Both the position numbers and the translations under genes were made by a program. The notes below the pieces were generated by a model, which saw nothing but the letters and a program-made list of their open reading frames with translations, made no database searches and had not been told where the DNA came from. A stretch of DNA of 64,000 nucleotides from Devosia sp. (GTDB lineage Bacteria; Pseudomonadota; Alphaproteobacteria; Rhizobiales; Devosiaceae): positions 1-64,000 of the forward strand of contig JADGNE010000071.1 in assembly GCA_015234425.1 (NCBI GenBank), written 5' to 3'. Below, piece by piece: positions 1 to 9,874 of this stretch (the first letter of the stretch is position 1; every line of letters starts with the position of its first letter).

Positions 1-351
1 GCAGATGATCAGCGGCGAGGTGAACTGGATGGCGCTGGTGACGGTCAGCGGCAGGAAACGCATGGCCCAGAAATTAAGTCCGGTGGTCGCCAAAAGGCAG
101 GCGCCGCGCAGCAGTTCCAGCTTCAAGTTATTGGTCTGAAAGAGGTTTTTTCCGCTCACCGGGAGGAACAGGAGCAGCAGCAGGAAGAAGTGCATGCCGT
201 AGCGCACGAAGACGATTTCGGTGGTCGGCACGCCTTCCACTGAAAGCCACTTGGCCGAGATGTCGAGGACGAGCAGGACGAGTTGCGAGATCAGGACGAG
301 GCCGATGGCCAGGTTGACCTTGTTTTCGATGGGCGCGACGGGCTGGGCCAT
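1..351 (-). CDS. EamA/DMT-family transporter, N-terminal part (runs off the window)
   Basis: The 117 codons from the ATG at 351 continue past the left edge, so only the N-terminus is visible. Hydrophobic segments are seen at about residues 11-30 and 48-62, and again near residues 78-117. The first is followed by a short polar stretch (SAKWLS) and the phrase FVRYGMHF, which is typical of the first EamA repeat. Members are 10-helix inner-membrane carriers for metabolites or drugs; the substrate cannot be read from sequence. The gene lies downstream of the beta-mannosidase on the same strand, with a 176-base gap that holds no obvious gene. Confidence 0.7.
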   Translation of the reverse strand, partial: MAQPVAPIENKVNLAIGLVLISQLVLLVLDISAKWLSVEGVPTTEIVFVRYGMHFFLLLLLFLPVSGKNLFQTNNLKLELLRGACLLATTGLNFWAMRFLPLTVTSAIQFTSPLIIC

Positions 352-527
352 GGTCAGAACCGACCAGTGGAGGGGCGGGCGTGAACGCCGCCGGGGATGA
401 GGGTAAGCATTATAGATCCAGTATGGCCGCAACTCTGTAGGCCTGCCCCAGCCTTCTTCAGACCGCCCGCCAAGTCAATGGGGGCGGCCTGTTTCTGGTA
501 TGGCAGATGGCATTTCCTCCTGAACTG

Positions 528-3002
528 TCAGAAGGTTTCGGCCAGATTGCGGACGCGGGTCGAGGCTACCAGCGCCGCGATTTCGACGGTTTTGCCGTGC
601 CGCGGGGTGAAGGTCAGGGTCACCGGATGGCCGGGAATAAGGGTGATAGAATTGTCCGAGAAGATCCCCGGGGCATCGACACTGATGGTGGTAAAGAGCG
701 CGGTGGCATCTGTATCGAGGGTGACCGCGGCTACCCCGTCGACTTCGGCCCATGTGGCGCTGATCGACGGACGGGGCAGCTCGTAGGCCTTATAGGGTTT
801 TGGGAAATAGTCGTTCTGACCCAATGGCTTGCCGTCAGCGTTTGTCCACGAGAAGAGGAGGAATTCGTCCTCGGCCAGATCCGGAAGAGCAATTTCGGTG
901 GCGACGATAGCCGTGTCCTGGGGGATTTCGAGCGTGCCCGACCAGAGTTCGCGCGTGCTGCCGGAAAGGGCCACAGCCTGTAGCACAATGGTCGAGTTGG
1001 TTAGCAGACTGCTATCATTGACGGCCTTGAGTGTGACTGCAGTGTTTTCGGCGTCGGGCACGGCCACGACATTGACGAGGCTATAAAAGCGTCGGGCCAT
1101 GTAGTGCATCAGCTTCCACTGCCCGCCGTAGTCGAGCGAGGACCAGGAGGCGACCGGCCAGATGTCGTTGATCTGCCAGTAGAGCGTGCCCATGCAGCGC
1201 GGCTTGGTCGAACGCCAATATTCGATGGCGGTCTTGATGGCGAGGCCCTGCTGGATCTGGCTGAGAAACACCATCTGGTCGAAGTCGCGCGGGAAGCGGA
1301 AATAGCGCGTCATCGTCTCAATGATGCGGGCATTGCCGCCATTGTTGCGCTGGTGGTTCTCCATGACCGGCGAGGACGGGTTGCGGTCCTTCTCGTCTGC
1401 GAAGGTCTCGATGACATTCATCGAGGTGAAGGACTGGAAGCCGAACTCGGAGGCGAAGCGCGGATTGACGGTGCGGTAGGCGTCAAAGCTCTTGGCCGAG
1501 TGCCAGACGTCCCAATAGTGAAAGTCACCGCGGGTGTCGGAGTGCCAGCCGTCCGAGAAATCCATGTAGCCGAGCGAGGGCGAGGACGGCCAGAAGCGGC
1601 GGATCGGATCTTCGTCCTCGACGATGCGTTGGAGCAGGGAATTGAGCCGGTCGTAATTGGCGACGTAGCGCTCTTTCTGCGACTTGGTTTCCGGATACCA
1701 GTTGAGCGAGCCGATGACTTCGTTGTCGCCACACCAGAGCGCCAGGCAGGCGTGGTGGCTGAGGCGGCGAACCTGCTGGGTGATCTCGGTCTCGACGCTC
1801 TCAAGGAACTCTCGATTGGACGGATAGCTCATGCAGGAGAACATGAAGTCGTGCCAGATGAGGATACCGAGCTCGTCGCAGAGATCGTAGAAATAGTCCG
1901 GCTCGTACTGGCCGCCGCCCCAGATGCGCAACATGTTCATGTTGGCCGCCTTGGCGCTGCCGAGCAGGTCACGAATGACGTCAGGAGTGATGCGGCTCGG
2001 GATGGCGTCGGCCGGGATCCAGTTAGCGCCCATCATGGTGATGTCGCGGCCGTTGATGCGGCATTTGAAGGAATGGTCGATCTCGTCCTTTTCGACGATC
2101 CACTCGAGCTTTCTGAGCCCGATCCTGCGGGTGGTGATCTCACCGTCGAGGTCGGTCACCAGCTCATAGAGCGGCTGGGCGCCCTGCCCTGCCGGCCACC
2201 AGAGATCGGGGTCGCGGATGGTGATGGTGTGGGTCAGGACGTTCTCGCCCTTGTCGACGGGGATCATCTCGGCAATCAGCTGACCGTCGATGGTGTGCTC
2301 GAGCTTCACCTCGCCGGCGGCGAAGGCGTGGAGGCGGATCTTGATGACGAGGTCAACCGAGCCTTCGGAATGGCGCTGATCGACCTGGACGCTCTCCTGC
2401 CGGGCGAGGCGGGATTTGCGCAGGCTCATTGTGCCATAGACGCCGATAGGCATGAGGCAGATGCCCCAGTCCCAACCCGCATGGCAGGCTGCCTTGCGGA
2501 TGAAGTTCATGTGGATGCCCTTCAGCCCATTGGTCTGGTAGTTGTAGGTGAAGGGAATGGGGAACGGGTGCGCGTCGGCACGGGCCTTGGCCACATCGGG
2601 AGCGATGTCGAACTCGAGGCGCAGGGTGTTTTCGCCGGCACGGACCTTGCCGGTGACGTCGATGTCGTGGCGGACAAAGCTGTTGTCGGTTTTGGCGATG
2701 ACTTCGCCGTTGAGCAGGATGGTGGCGATGCAATCGACCTCGGAGAGGGTGAGCGTCAGATAGCCGTCGATGTCTGTGGCATCGGCGCTAAAACTGCGCT
2801 CCATGGTCCAAGCCGTCTCATTGACCCACATCACCGGCTTTTCGTTCTCGCCGAAATAGGGATCGGGGATGAGATCGGCGGCCAGCAGGGCGCCATGCAC
2901 GTCGCCCGGAAGGGTAATGGCCGTGGAGATGCCGCGCGAATTTGCGGTCAGCGTAAAGTGCCCGCTCAGGTCGAGAGCGGAATTGTGGGCGTCGATAGCC
3001 AT
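528..3002 (-). CDS. Beta-mannosidase, glycoside hydrolase family 2
   Basis: This 824-residue enzyme has the GH2 layout: a sugar-binding jelly roll (about 1-190), an Ig-like domain (about 195-300), a TIM barrel (about 300-640) and C-terminal beta domains. The acid/base glutamate is E428 in WCGDNEVIG and the nucleophile is E519 in SEFGFQSF. Both contexts match beta-mannosidases better than beta-galactosidases, and the length is normal for the family. It should release terminal beta-mannose from manno-oligosaccharides. No signal peptide is visible, so it is probably cytoplasmic. A strong GGAGGA lies just before the ATG at 3002. It is not adjacent to transporter genes, so its substrate supply is unknown. 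Confidence 0.92.
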   Translation of the reverse strand: MAIDAHNSALDLSGHFTLTANSRGISTAITLPGDVHGALLAADLIPDPYFGENEKPVMWVNETAWTMERSFSADATDIDGYLTLTLSEVDCIATILLNGEVIAKTDNSFVRHDIDVTGKVRAGENTLRLEFDIAPDVAKARADAHPFPIPFTYNYQTNGLKGIHMNFIRKAACHAGWDWGICLMPIGVYGTMSLRKSRLARQESVQVDQRHSEGSVDLVIKIRLHAFAAGEVKLEHTIDGQLIAEMIPVDKGENVLTHTITIRDPDLWWPAGQGAQPLYELVTDLDGEITTRRIGLRKLEWIVEKDEIDHSFKCRINGRDITMMGANWIPADAIPSRITPDVIRDLLGSAKAANMNMLRIWGGGQYEPDYFYDLCDELGILIWHDFMFSCMSYPSNREFLESVETEITQQVRRLSHHACLALWCGDNEVIGSLNWYPETKSQKERYVANYDRLNSLLQRIVEDEDPIRRFWPSSPSLGYMDFSDGWHSDTRGDFHYWDVWHSAKSFDAYRTVNPRFASEFGFQSFTSMNVIETFADEKDRNPSSPVMENHQRNNGGNARIIETMTRYFRFPRDFDQMVFLSQIQQGLAIKTAIEYWRSTKPRCMGTLYWQINDIWPVASWSSLDYGGQWKLMHYMARRFYSLVNVVAVPDAENTAVTLKAVNDSSLLTNSTIVLQAVALSGSTRELWSGTLEIPQDTAIVATEIALPDLAEDEFLLFSWTNADGKPLGQNDYFPKPYKAYELPRPSISATWAEVDGVAAVTLDTDATALFTTISVDAPGIFSDNSITLIPGHPVTLTFTPRHGKTVEIAALVASTRVRNLAETF

Positions 3003-3050
3003 TATTTCCTCCGGAACCGGCCTTTGCCGGAGCGCTGCCTCACCCGCAAC

Positions 3051-3083
3051 GCAATCGATTTAACCGCTCTTTTAGCGGCAGAT
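3051..3083. promoter_or_regulatory. Possible regulatory site upstream of the beta-mannosidase
   Basis: The 284-base gap between the divergent beta-mannosidase and GGDEF-EAL genes holds an 8-base palindrome AATCGATT (3053-3060). It is followed by a short hairpin, CCGCT-CTTTT-AGCGG. A CG-centred palindrome 50 bases before a glycosidase start is where a LacI-type operator would lie. It differs from the operators at 29003, 31153 and 31228, so it would belong to another regulator. Weak evidence only. Confidence 0.2.
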
Positions 3084-3286
3084 TTCCGCCATTCCAATGG
3101 CCCTCGACAGGCAAATCCAACAGAGACGAGAGTGTAACCAGATTATTTCGCGATCGCTGCAAAGCCGATCCACCTGTTTACCGGTGTTTTAGCACTTGGG
3201 AGGCTAGTTTCCTGTGCAACCAGTAGAACGAGGCGACTATCCTAAATCTGCGTGAGAAATTTCCCGGGAGGCAAGAAGGTCCGGAC

Positions 3287-5215
3287 TTGTCCGTGGACCA
3301 ATGGCGTGCGCTCAGCCGCCAGATGCCGCTCATGTATCTCATGCTGGTCTGCAATACGCTGACGGTTGCCTGGATGCACCTGGGGGATGCTCCCCCGCTC
3401 TACACCATCTATGTGCCTGGCGGACTGGTGTTGCTCTGCTGCATGCGCCTTGCTGCATGGTGGTCCAACCGCGACAATCAGGTGTGTGCCGGGACTGCAC
3501 GCAAGCGCGTGCGGGTGATGATCGGCCTCAGTGTCGCGCTGTCGGTTTGTTTCGTTGCCTGGGGGCTGAGCCTGTTCCAGTACGGGAGCAGTGAGCAGCG
3601 GTTTCACCTGCTCGGCTTCATGGCTCTGACCACCGTTGGCTGTGCGCTTTGCCTGATGCATGTGCGCATCGCCGCGCTGCTGGTGGCAGTGATCGTGGCC
3701 GCCCCTTATGTGACCTTTCTCGCCGGGCTTGGCGGCGCGAGCTATATTGCTCTCGCCATCAACCTGGTTGCCGTGCTGGCCACGCTGGCCTTCGTCATCG
3801 TGTGGAACCACCGCGATTTTTCCGCCCTCGTCGCCTCGCGCAACGCCATGGCGCAGCGACAGGCCGAAACGCAGCGTCTGCTCGAAGAGAACCACCGCCT
3901 CGCCAACCTCGATGCGCTGACCGGCCTGCCCAATCGCCGCCACTTCGACAGGCATTTCCAGGCAGCACTCGAGGCCGCTGACAGCAGCAATACCCCGATT
4001 GGCGTCGCCAGAGTCGACATCGACAATTTCAAAACGGTCAACCAGCTGTTCGGACAGATCACCGGAGATCAGGTGCTCGGCGAGATTGCCCAGCGTCTTG
4101 GGGCGCTGATCTCACACGGCAGCTTTCTGGCCCGGCTCGATGCCGACAAGTTTGCCATTGTATTCGCCGGCCCCATCAGCCGGGATGATCTCAATGCCCT
4201 CGGCCAGTCCATCACCAGCTGCATCGCACAGACGTTCTACATGAGCCTCGGCGACGTGCGCATCACCGCTTCGGCGGGACTTGCCGTTTCCGAGCCAGGC
4301 AATACCCCCGACCGCCTTTTCGACCGCGCTGACTATGCGACCTGGGTGGCCAAGCGGGACGCGCGCGGAGAGAGCGTGGTGTTTTCGCGCCACCACGCGC
4401 GCGAACTCATTCAGGTCCGCCGCATGGAGGAGCAGCTCTATACCGCTGACCTCGACACCGAGATCCACATTCTGCTGCAGCCGCAGTATGACATGGCGCT
4501 CGGCCAAACGGTGGGCGTCGAGGTGCTGGCGCGCTGGAAAAGCCCGGTATTGGGCGACGTCAGTCCGGCAGACTTCATCCCGATGGCCGAGCGCATCGGC
4601 AAGATCTCGCACATCACGCAGATCGTGCTGCGCAAGGCGCTGGCGATTTCGGAAGTGGTGCCCGCGCCGCTGCGGCTTTCCGTCAACCTGTCAGCCAATG
4701 ACATCGGCTCGGCCACCGCGATCGACAAGATCGTGGCGCAGGTGAGCGCACACCCCAGGCCGCCGCGGATCGACTTCGAGCTCACCGAGACTGCCGTGAT
4801 GCGGGATCTGGCGCAGGCCAACCAGTCACTGCTCGCCCTGCTGCGCCTTGGCGCACGCATTGCGCTCGACGACTTCGGCACCGGCCATTCCAGCCTGACA
4901 CATGTGCAGCAATTGCCCCTGCATCAGATCAAGATCGATCGCAGCTTTGTCAGCAATATCACCACGGATGTGACCAGCCGCGCCATCGTCCAGACGATGA
5001 TCGACCTGTGCCGCAATCTGGGCATGGAGTGCATTTTCGAGGGCGTCGAAACTGAGGCGCAGCTCGAGACGCTGGTCAACATGGGGGCCCGGGTGATCCA
5101 GGGCTATCTGTTCGGCCGACCGATGACCACAGAGGCGTTGCTCGACTATCTGGCCCATGAGCAGCGGCGAAATGAACGCGATCACCGGAGCGTGACGCTC
5201 GAAGCTGTGGGATGA
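3287..5215 (+). CDS. Membrane GGDEF-EAL protein, probable c-di-GMP phosphodiesterase
   Basis: The N-terminal 190 residues contain about five membrane helices. A GGDEF domain follows (about 205-365) and then an EAL domain (about 380-630). The GGDEF signature reads DADKF after R-L, so both glycines and the catalytic glutamate are lost and cyclase activity is unlikely. The EAL half keeps its metal and catalytic positions: EVLAR in place of EALLR, NLSAND, FELTET, DDFGTG, KIDRSF and EGVET. The protein is therefore expected to hydrolyse c-di-GMP at the inner membrane. The start is uncertain: TTG at 3287, GTG at 3293 or ATG at 3323, with AAGAAGG before the first two. Confidence 0.85.
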   Translation: MSVDQWRALSRQMPLMYLMLVCNTLTVAWMHLGDAPPLYTIYVPGGLVLLCCMRLAAWWSNRDNQVCAGTARKRVRVMIGLSVALSVCFVAWGLSLFQYGSSEQRFHLLGFMALTTVGCALCLMHVRIAALLVAVIVAAPYVTFLAGLGGASYIALAINLVAVLATLAFVIVWNHRDFSALVASRNAMAQRQAETQRLLEENHRLANLDALTGLPNRRHFDRHFQAALEAADSSNTPIGVARVDIDNFKTVNQLFGQITGDQVLGEIAQRLGALISHGSFLARLDADKFAIVFAGPISRDDLNALGQSITSCIAQTFYMSLGDVRITASAGLAVSEPGNTPDRLFDRADYATWVAKRDARGESVVFSRHHARELIQVRRMEEQLYTADLDTEIHILLQPQYDMALGQTVGVEVLARWKSPVLGDVSPADFIPMAERIGKISHITQIVLRKALAISEVVPAPLRLSVNLSANDIGSATAIDKIVAQVSAHPRPPRIDFELTETAVMRDLAQANQSLLALLRLGARIALDDFGTGHSSLTHVQQLPLHQIKIDRSFVSNITTDVTSRAIVQTMIDLCRNLGMECIFEGVETEAQLETLVNMGARVIQGYLFGRPMTTEALLDYLAHEQRRNERDHRSVTLEAVG

Positions 5216-5218
5216 GCA

Positions 5219-5244
5219 AGGGCGAGGCCCGATGGCCCCGCCCT
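5219..5244 (+). terminator. Stem-loop after the GGDEF-EAL gene
   Basis: Four bases after the stop codon an 11-base stem (AGGGCGAGGCC / GGCCCCGCCCT, one A-C mismatch) closes a CGAT loop. The U-tract is poor (CGTGTCTTG), so it may be a weak terminator or a stabilising 3' hairpin. Confidence 0.45.
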
Positions 5245-5274
5245 CGTGTCTTGATGCCAGTGCGCGGGCGCCGG

Positions 5275-5501
5275 CCATTCGAGCATAGCTCTCAAGGCCT
5301 TGTCGGCTTCAAACGCGCCACCGGCGCGTTTGACCTTTCAGGACGCCCCGCCATTCGAGCGTAGCTCTCATGGCCTTGTCGGCTTCAAACGCGCCACTGG
5401 CGCGTTTGACCTTCAGGACGCCCCGCCATTCGAGCGTAGCTCTCATGGCCTTGTCGGCTCCAGTCGCGCCACTGGCGCGCCTGGCCTTTCAGGACGCCTC
5501 C
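5275..5501. repeat. Three tandem copies of a 75-76-base palindromic repeat
   Basis: Copies lie at 5275-5350, 5351-5425 and 5426-5501. Each begins CCATTCGAGC and carries a hairpin with the loop region CCACTGG or CCACCGG. The stems are CAAACGCGCC/GGCGCGTTTG in copies 1 and 2; in copy 3 the outer pairs change together to CAG/CTG. Copy 3 overlaps the stop codon and last codons of the minus-strand ABC gene. The array lies between two converging genes. A single related hairpin lies at 7637-7663. The paired base changes imply selection on the folded structure. This looks like a rhizobial-type intergenic palindromic element, but I cannot name the family. Confidence 0.85.
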
Positions 5502-7342
5502 AAGTCAAGGAAACCGCCGGACTGGCGCTCCCAGAGCATTGCGTAATGCCCGCCGGTCGAGAGCAGTTGGGCGTGGGTGCCCTCCTCGACGATGCGGCCC
5601 TTTTCCAGCACAACCAGACGATCCATGGCGGCAATAGTGGAGAGGCGATGGGCGATGGCGATCACCGTCTTGCCCTGCATCAACGTGGTCAGCTGCTCCT
5701 GGATGGCCGCTTCGACCTCGCTGTCGAGGGCCGAGGTGGCTTCGTCGAGCACAAGGATCGGCGCGTTCTTGAGCAGCACCCGGGCGATGGCAACGCGCTG
5801 GCGCTGGCCGCCTGAGAGCTTTACGCCACGCTCGCCGACATGGGCATCATAGCCCCGCCGCCCCTGCGGGTCGGAGAGGGTGGTGATGACATCGTGGATC
5901 CTGGCCTGTTCGGCCGCTGAGATCATCGCCTCGTCGCTGGCGAAGTGATTACCATATTTGAGGTTTTCGCGGACGGACCGATGGAGCAGCGAGGTATCCT
6001 GGCTAACGAGGCCGATGGCGCCACGCAGGCTTTCCTGGGTGACATTGCGGATGTCATGCCCATCTATGCGGATGGTGCCCTCCTGCACGTCGAACATGCG
6101 CAGGGCGAGGTTGACCAGCGTCGACTTGCCCGAGCCGGAGCGGCCGACGAGGCCGATCTTTTCGCCGGGGCGGATGGCAAGGCTGAAGTCATCGATGACG
6201 CTGCCCTCCTTGCCGCGCCAGTAGTTGAAGCTGACCTTGTCGTAGACGATCCCGCCATCGCGGACGGCCAGGGGCTGAGCCTCGGGCGCGTCGAGCATGG
6301 TGAGGGGCTGGGCGATGGTGTCCATCGAGTCCCGCGTCGTGCCGATCTGCCGGAAGATGTTCGAGCCGATCTCGAGGATCCAGCCGCTCATGTTCATGAT
6401 CTGGAGGGCGAACGGCACAGCTGTCGCCACCGCGGCAGCAGACAGAACGCCATTGTTCCAGCCGCTCAGCGCCAGCCAGGTGACCGAGACCACGAGGCCC
6501 GCATTGAGCAGGAACAGCACCGACCACATGTAGGTGAACACCCGCATCAGCTTGCGGAAGCTGATGGCGTGATCCATGACGCTGTCGGCGACATAGCGGT
6601 CTTCGTGCCCGCCGGTGGCGAAGGTCTTGATGGTGTGGATATTGGTGTAGCTGTCCACGATCCGGCCGGTCATCACCGATTTTGCCTCCGAAAGCTCCTC
6701 GGAGTAGCGGGCGATCAGCGGCATGGTCATGACGAAAAGGATGGCGTAGAGCAGCAGCCAGACGCCGATCGGCACCAAGAGGACGAGATCGAGCTGGGCC
6801 AGCACGACGATCGCCACGATGACGAAGATCAGCGCGTACCAGGCGGCGTCGATGGTGAGATTGACCCCGATTTCCACCGCCTCGCCGGCCTGGATGACCT
6901 TGTTGGCGATGCGGCCGGCAAAGTCGTTCTGGAAGAAGGTCCAGCTCTGGCGGATGACGTGCCAATGGCTCTGCCAGCGGATGATATCGACGAGGTTCGG
7001 CACGATGGCATGGTTGCGGATCAGCGTGTCGAGGAGGAAGGTCAGCGGACGGACCACGGCGACGACGAAGATCATCCAGAGCAGGGTCTGGCCGTGGACA
7101 TCGAAGATTTCGCCGGGATTGGTGGTGGCCAGCATGCCGACGATGAGGCCGACGAAAACGGGCATCAGCGCATCGGCGACGGAGCCGATGGCAACCAGGC
7201 CTATGCGGAGCGCGAAGGCGGTTTTGAACTGGCGGACGAAATAGCCAACGAAGGCATTGAGGCCCATGGGCGGCTGGCGGTTCTTGGCCAGAGCGACGGG
7301 CGAATAGAGATTGTCGAAGTAATCGACGACGCGGTTGAACAT
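5489..7342 (-). CDS. ABC exporter, fused permease and ATPase (first of a pair)
   Basis: This 617-residue half-transporter has a six-helix exporter domain (about 40-330) followed by an ATPase domain (about 365-605). Walker A is GRSGSGKST, the signature is LSGGQRQRVAIARVL, and Walker B is LVLDEATSALDSE, followed by the switch histidine in IAHRLST. All catalytic positions are intact. Length and order match MsbA/multidrug-type exporters, which act as dimers in the inner membrane. The next gene on the same strand encodes a close paralogue of nearly equal length, so a heterodimer is plausible, though two homodimers are equally allowed. The substrate is unknown. The last codons run into copy 3 of the tandem repeat. 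Confidence 0.88.
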   Translation of the reverse strand: MFNRVVDYFDNLYSPVALAKNRQPPMGLNAFVGYFVRQFKTAFALRIGLVAIGSVADALMPVFVGLIVGMLATTNPGEIFDVHGQTLLWMIFVVAVVRPLTFLLDTLIRNHAIVPNLVDIIRWQSHWHVIRQSWTFFQNDFAGRIANKVIQAGEAVEIGVNLTIDAAWYALIFVIVAIVVLAQLDLVLLVPIGVWLLLYAILFVMTMPLIARYSEELSEAKSVMTGRIVDSYTNIHTIKTFATGGHEDRYVADSVMDHAISFRKLMRVFTYMWSVLFLLNAGLVVSVTWLALSGWNNGVLSAAAVATAVPFALQIMNMSGWILEIGSNIFRQIGTTRDSMDTIAQPLTMLDAPEAQPLAVRDGGIVYDKVSFNYWRGKEGSVIDDFSLAIRPGEKIGLVGRSGSGKSTLVNLALRMFDVQEGTIRIDGHDIRNVTQESLRGAIGLVSQDTSLLHRSVRENLKYGNHFASDEAMISAAEQARIHDVITTLSDPQGRRGYDAHVGERGVKLSGGQRQRVAIARVLLKNAPILVLDEATSALDSEVEAAIQEQLTTLMQGKTVIAIAHRLSTIAAMDRLVVLEKGRIVEEGTHAQLLSTGGHYAMLWERQSGGFLDLEAS

Positions 7343-7387
7343 TTGGTGCTCATATTTTTGAGCCGCGCCTGACGGAAAAGATCCGGA

Positions 7388-7483
7388 TCAGGTTCGGTGA
7401 CGATCAATGGGTCTGGTTCGGATGACGGCGCCCGCAGCGGGAATGGGATTTCGCGCCAGTTCAATCTGATTGATGTCACCCAT
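7388..7483 (-). CDS. Possible 31-residue leader ORF before the ABC gene
   Basis: An ATG at 7483 is preceded by AAGGAG at 8 bases' distance and opens a 31-codon frame beginning MGDINQIELARNP. It ends 45 bases before the ATG of the downstream ABC exporter, which itself has a poor ribosome binding site. It could be a leader peptide coupling translation, or chance. I recognise no family. Confidence 0.25.
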   Translation of the reverse strand: MGDINQIELARNPIPAAGAVIRTRPIDRHRT

Positions 7484-7636
7484 CTGGGTTCTCCTTTGCG
7501 TTGTTTGGGACCGAATTCGTCACCGAATCCGGCTGGGAAGAGAGGTCTGCGCATCCCCTCGGCTGTGAAGCATGGGATGGCGCAGCACCCCTCTGTGTTC
7601 CTGCCTTTCGGGCAAAGCCCTTCAGGCCTTCTCGCC

Positions 7637-7663
7637 TGCAATCGCTCCACTGGAGCGATTGCA
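7637..7663. repeat. Single palindromic element related to the 5275-5501 array
   Basis: A perfect 12-base stem, TGCAATCGCTCC / GGAGCGATTGCA, encloses ACT. The CCACTGG centre and the flanking words (AGGCCTT before; a GGGTCGCCTC end) resemble the tandem repeat near 5.4 kb, but the stem bases differ in pairs. It lies in the 367-base gap (7343-7709) between the two ABC genes. That gap otherwise holds only the possible 31-codon frame. Confidence 0.75.
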
Positions 7664-7709
7664 CCCTCCGGGTCGCCTCGAAGTCCCTCAAGGGGAGAGG
7701 GGAAGAAAG

Positions 7710-9560
<1,851 letters not shown>

Positions 9561-9874
9561 GTCGTGTACCGTTCAATTCCGTATGTTCGCACCATGACCG
9601 AGGCTTATGCGAGCGGTGTGACACATGCGGTCAGCAGCTCGCGGCCAGGAACATGACGAACCGGAAATCTATAAAGAGACACTCATGCGTCCGCACCGGC
9701 GCAGAGGAGTATCGTATGGGGTGGCCCCGAGCCTCCTCCGCAATGCTGTCCCAATTGCTGGCGAAGAAGAGGCTATGAGCCGGGAGCCCGGTAGCATACA
9801 CAAATGACAGGGAACGGCTGTTACCGGACGGCCACACTCGTTTGCCAGAAATAACGTTGTAATTGGACCGCCTC
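9561..9874. other. Gene-free divergent intergenic region
   Basis: These 314 bases separate the divergent ABC exporter and aminopeptidase genes and must hold promoters for both. The open frames inside it have no convincing start signal or family match. I see no hairpin, RNA gene or repeat I can defend. Confidence 0.5.

Noticed and set aside
466..500. An intrinsic terminator after the beta-mannosidase gene
   Set aside because: The GCCGCCC/GGGCGGT pairing on the minus strand is short and lacks a U-run. It is too weak to list.
1104..3137. A 677-codon open frame on the plus strand opposite the beta-mannosidase, and similar long frames opposite the ABC, pepN, glnE, ccmF and penicillin-binding protein genes
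   Set aside because: They arise from codon bias in GC-rich DNA. They show no family features, are rich in V, G, D, R and H, and lie exactly across well-supported genes.
5275..5501. Tandem repeat as a CRISPR array or a repeat-containing protein
   Set aside because: The copies abut with no unique spacers, and the peptide read from the repeat (FERSSHGLVG) has no independent start signal or family. Hairpins with paired changes explain it better.
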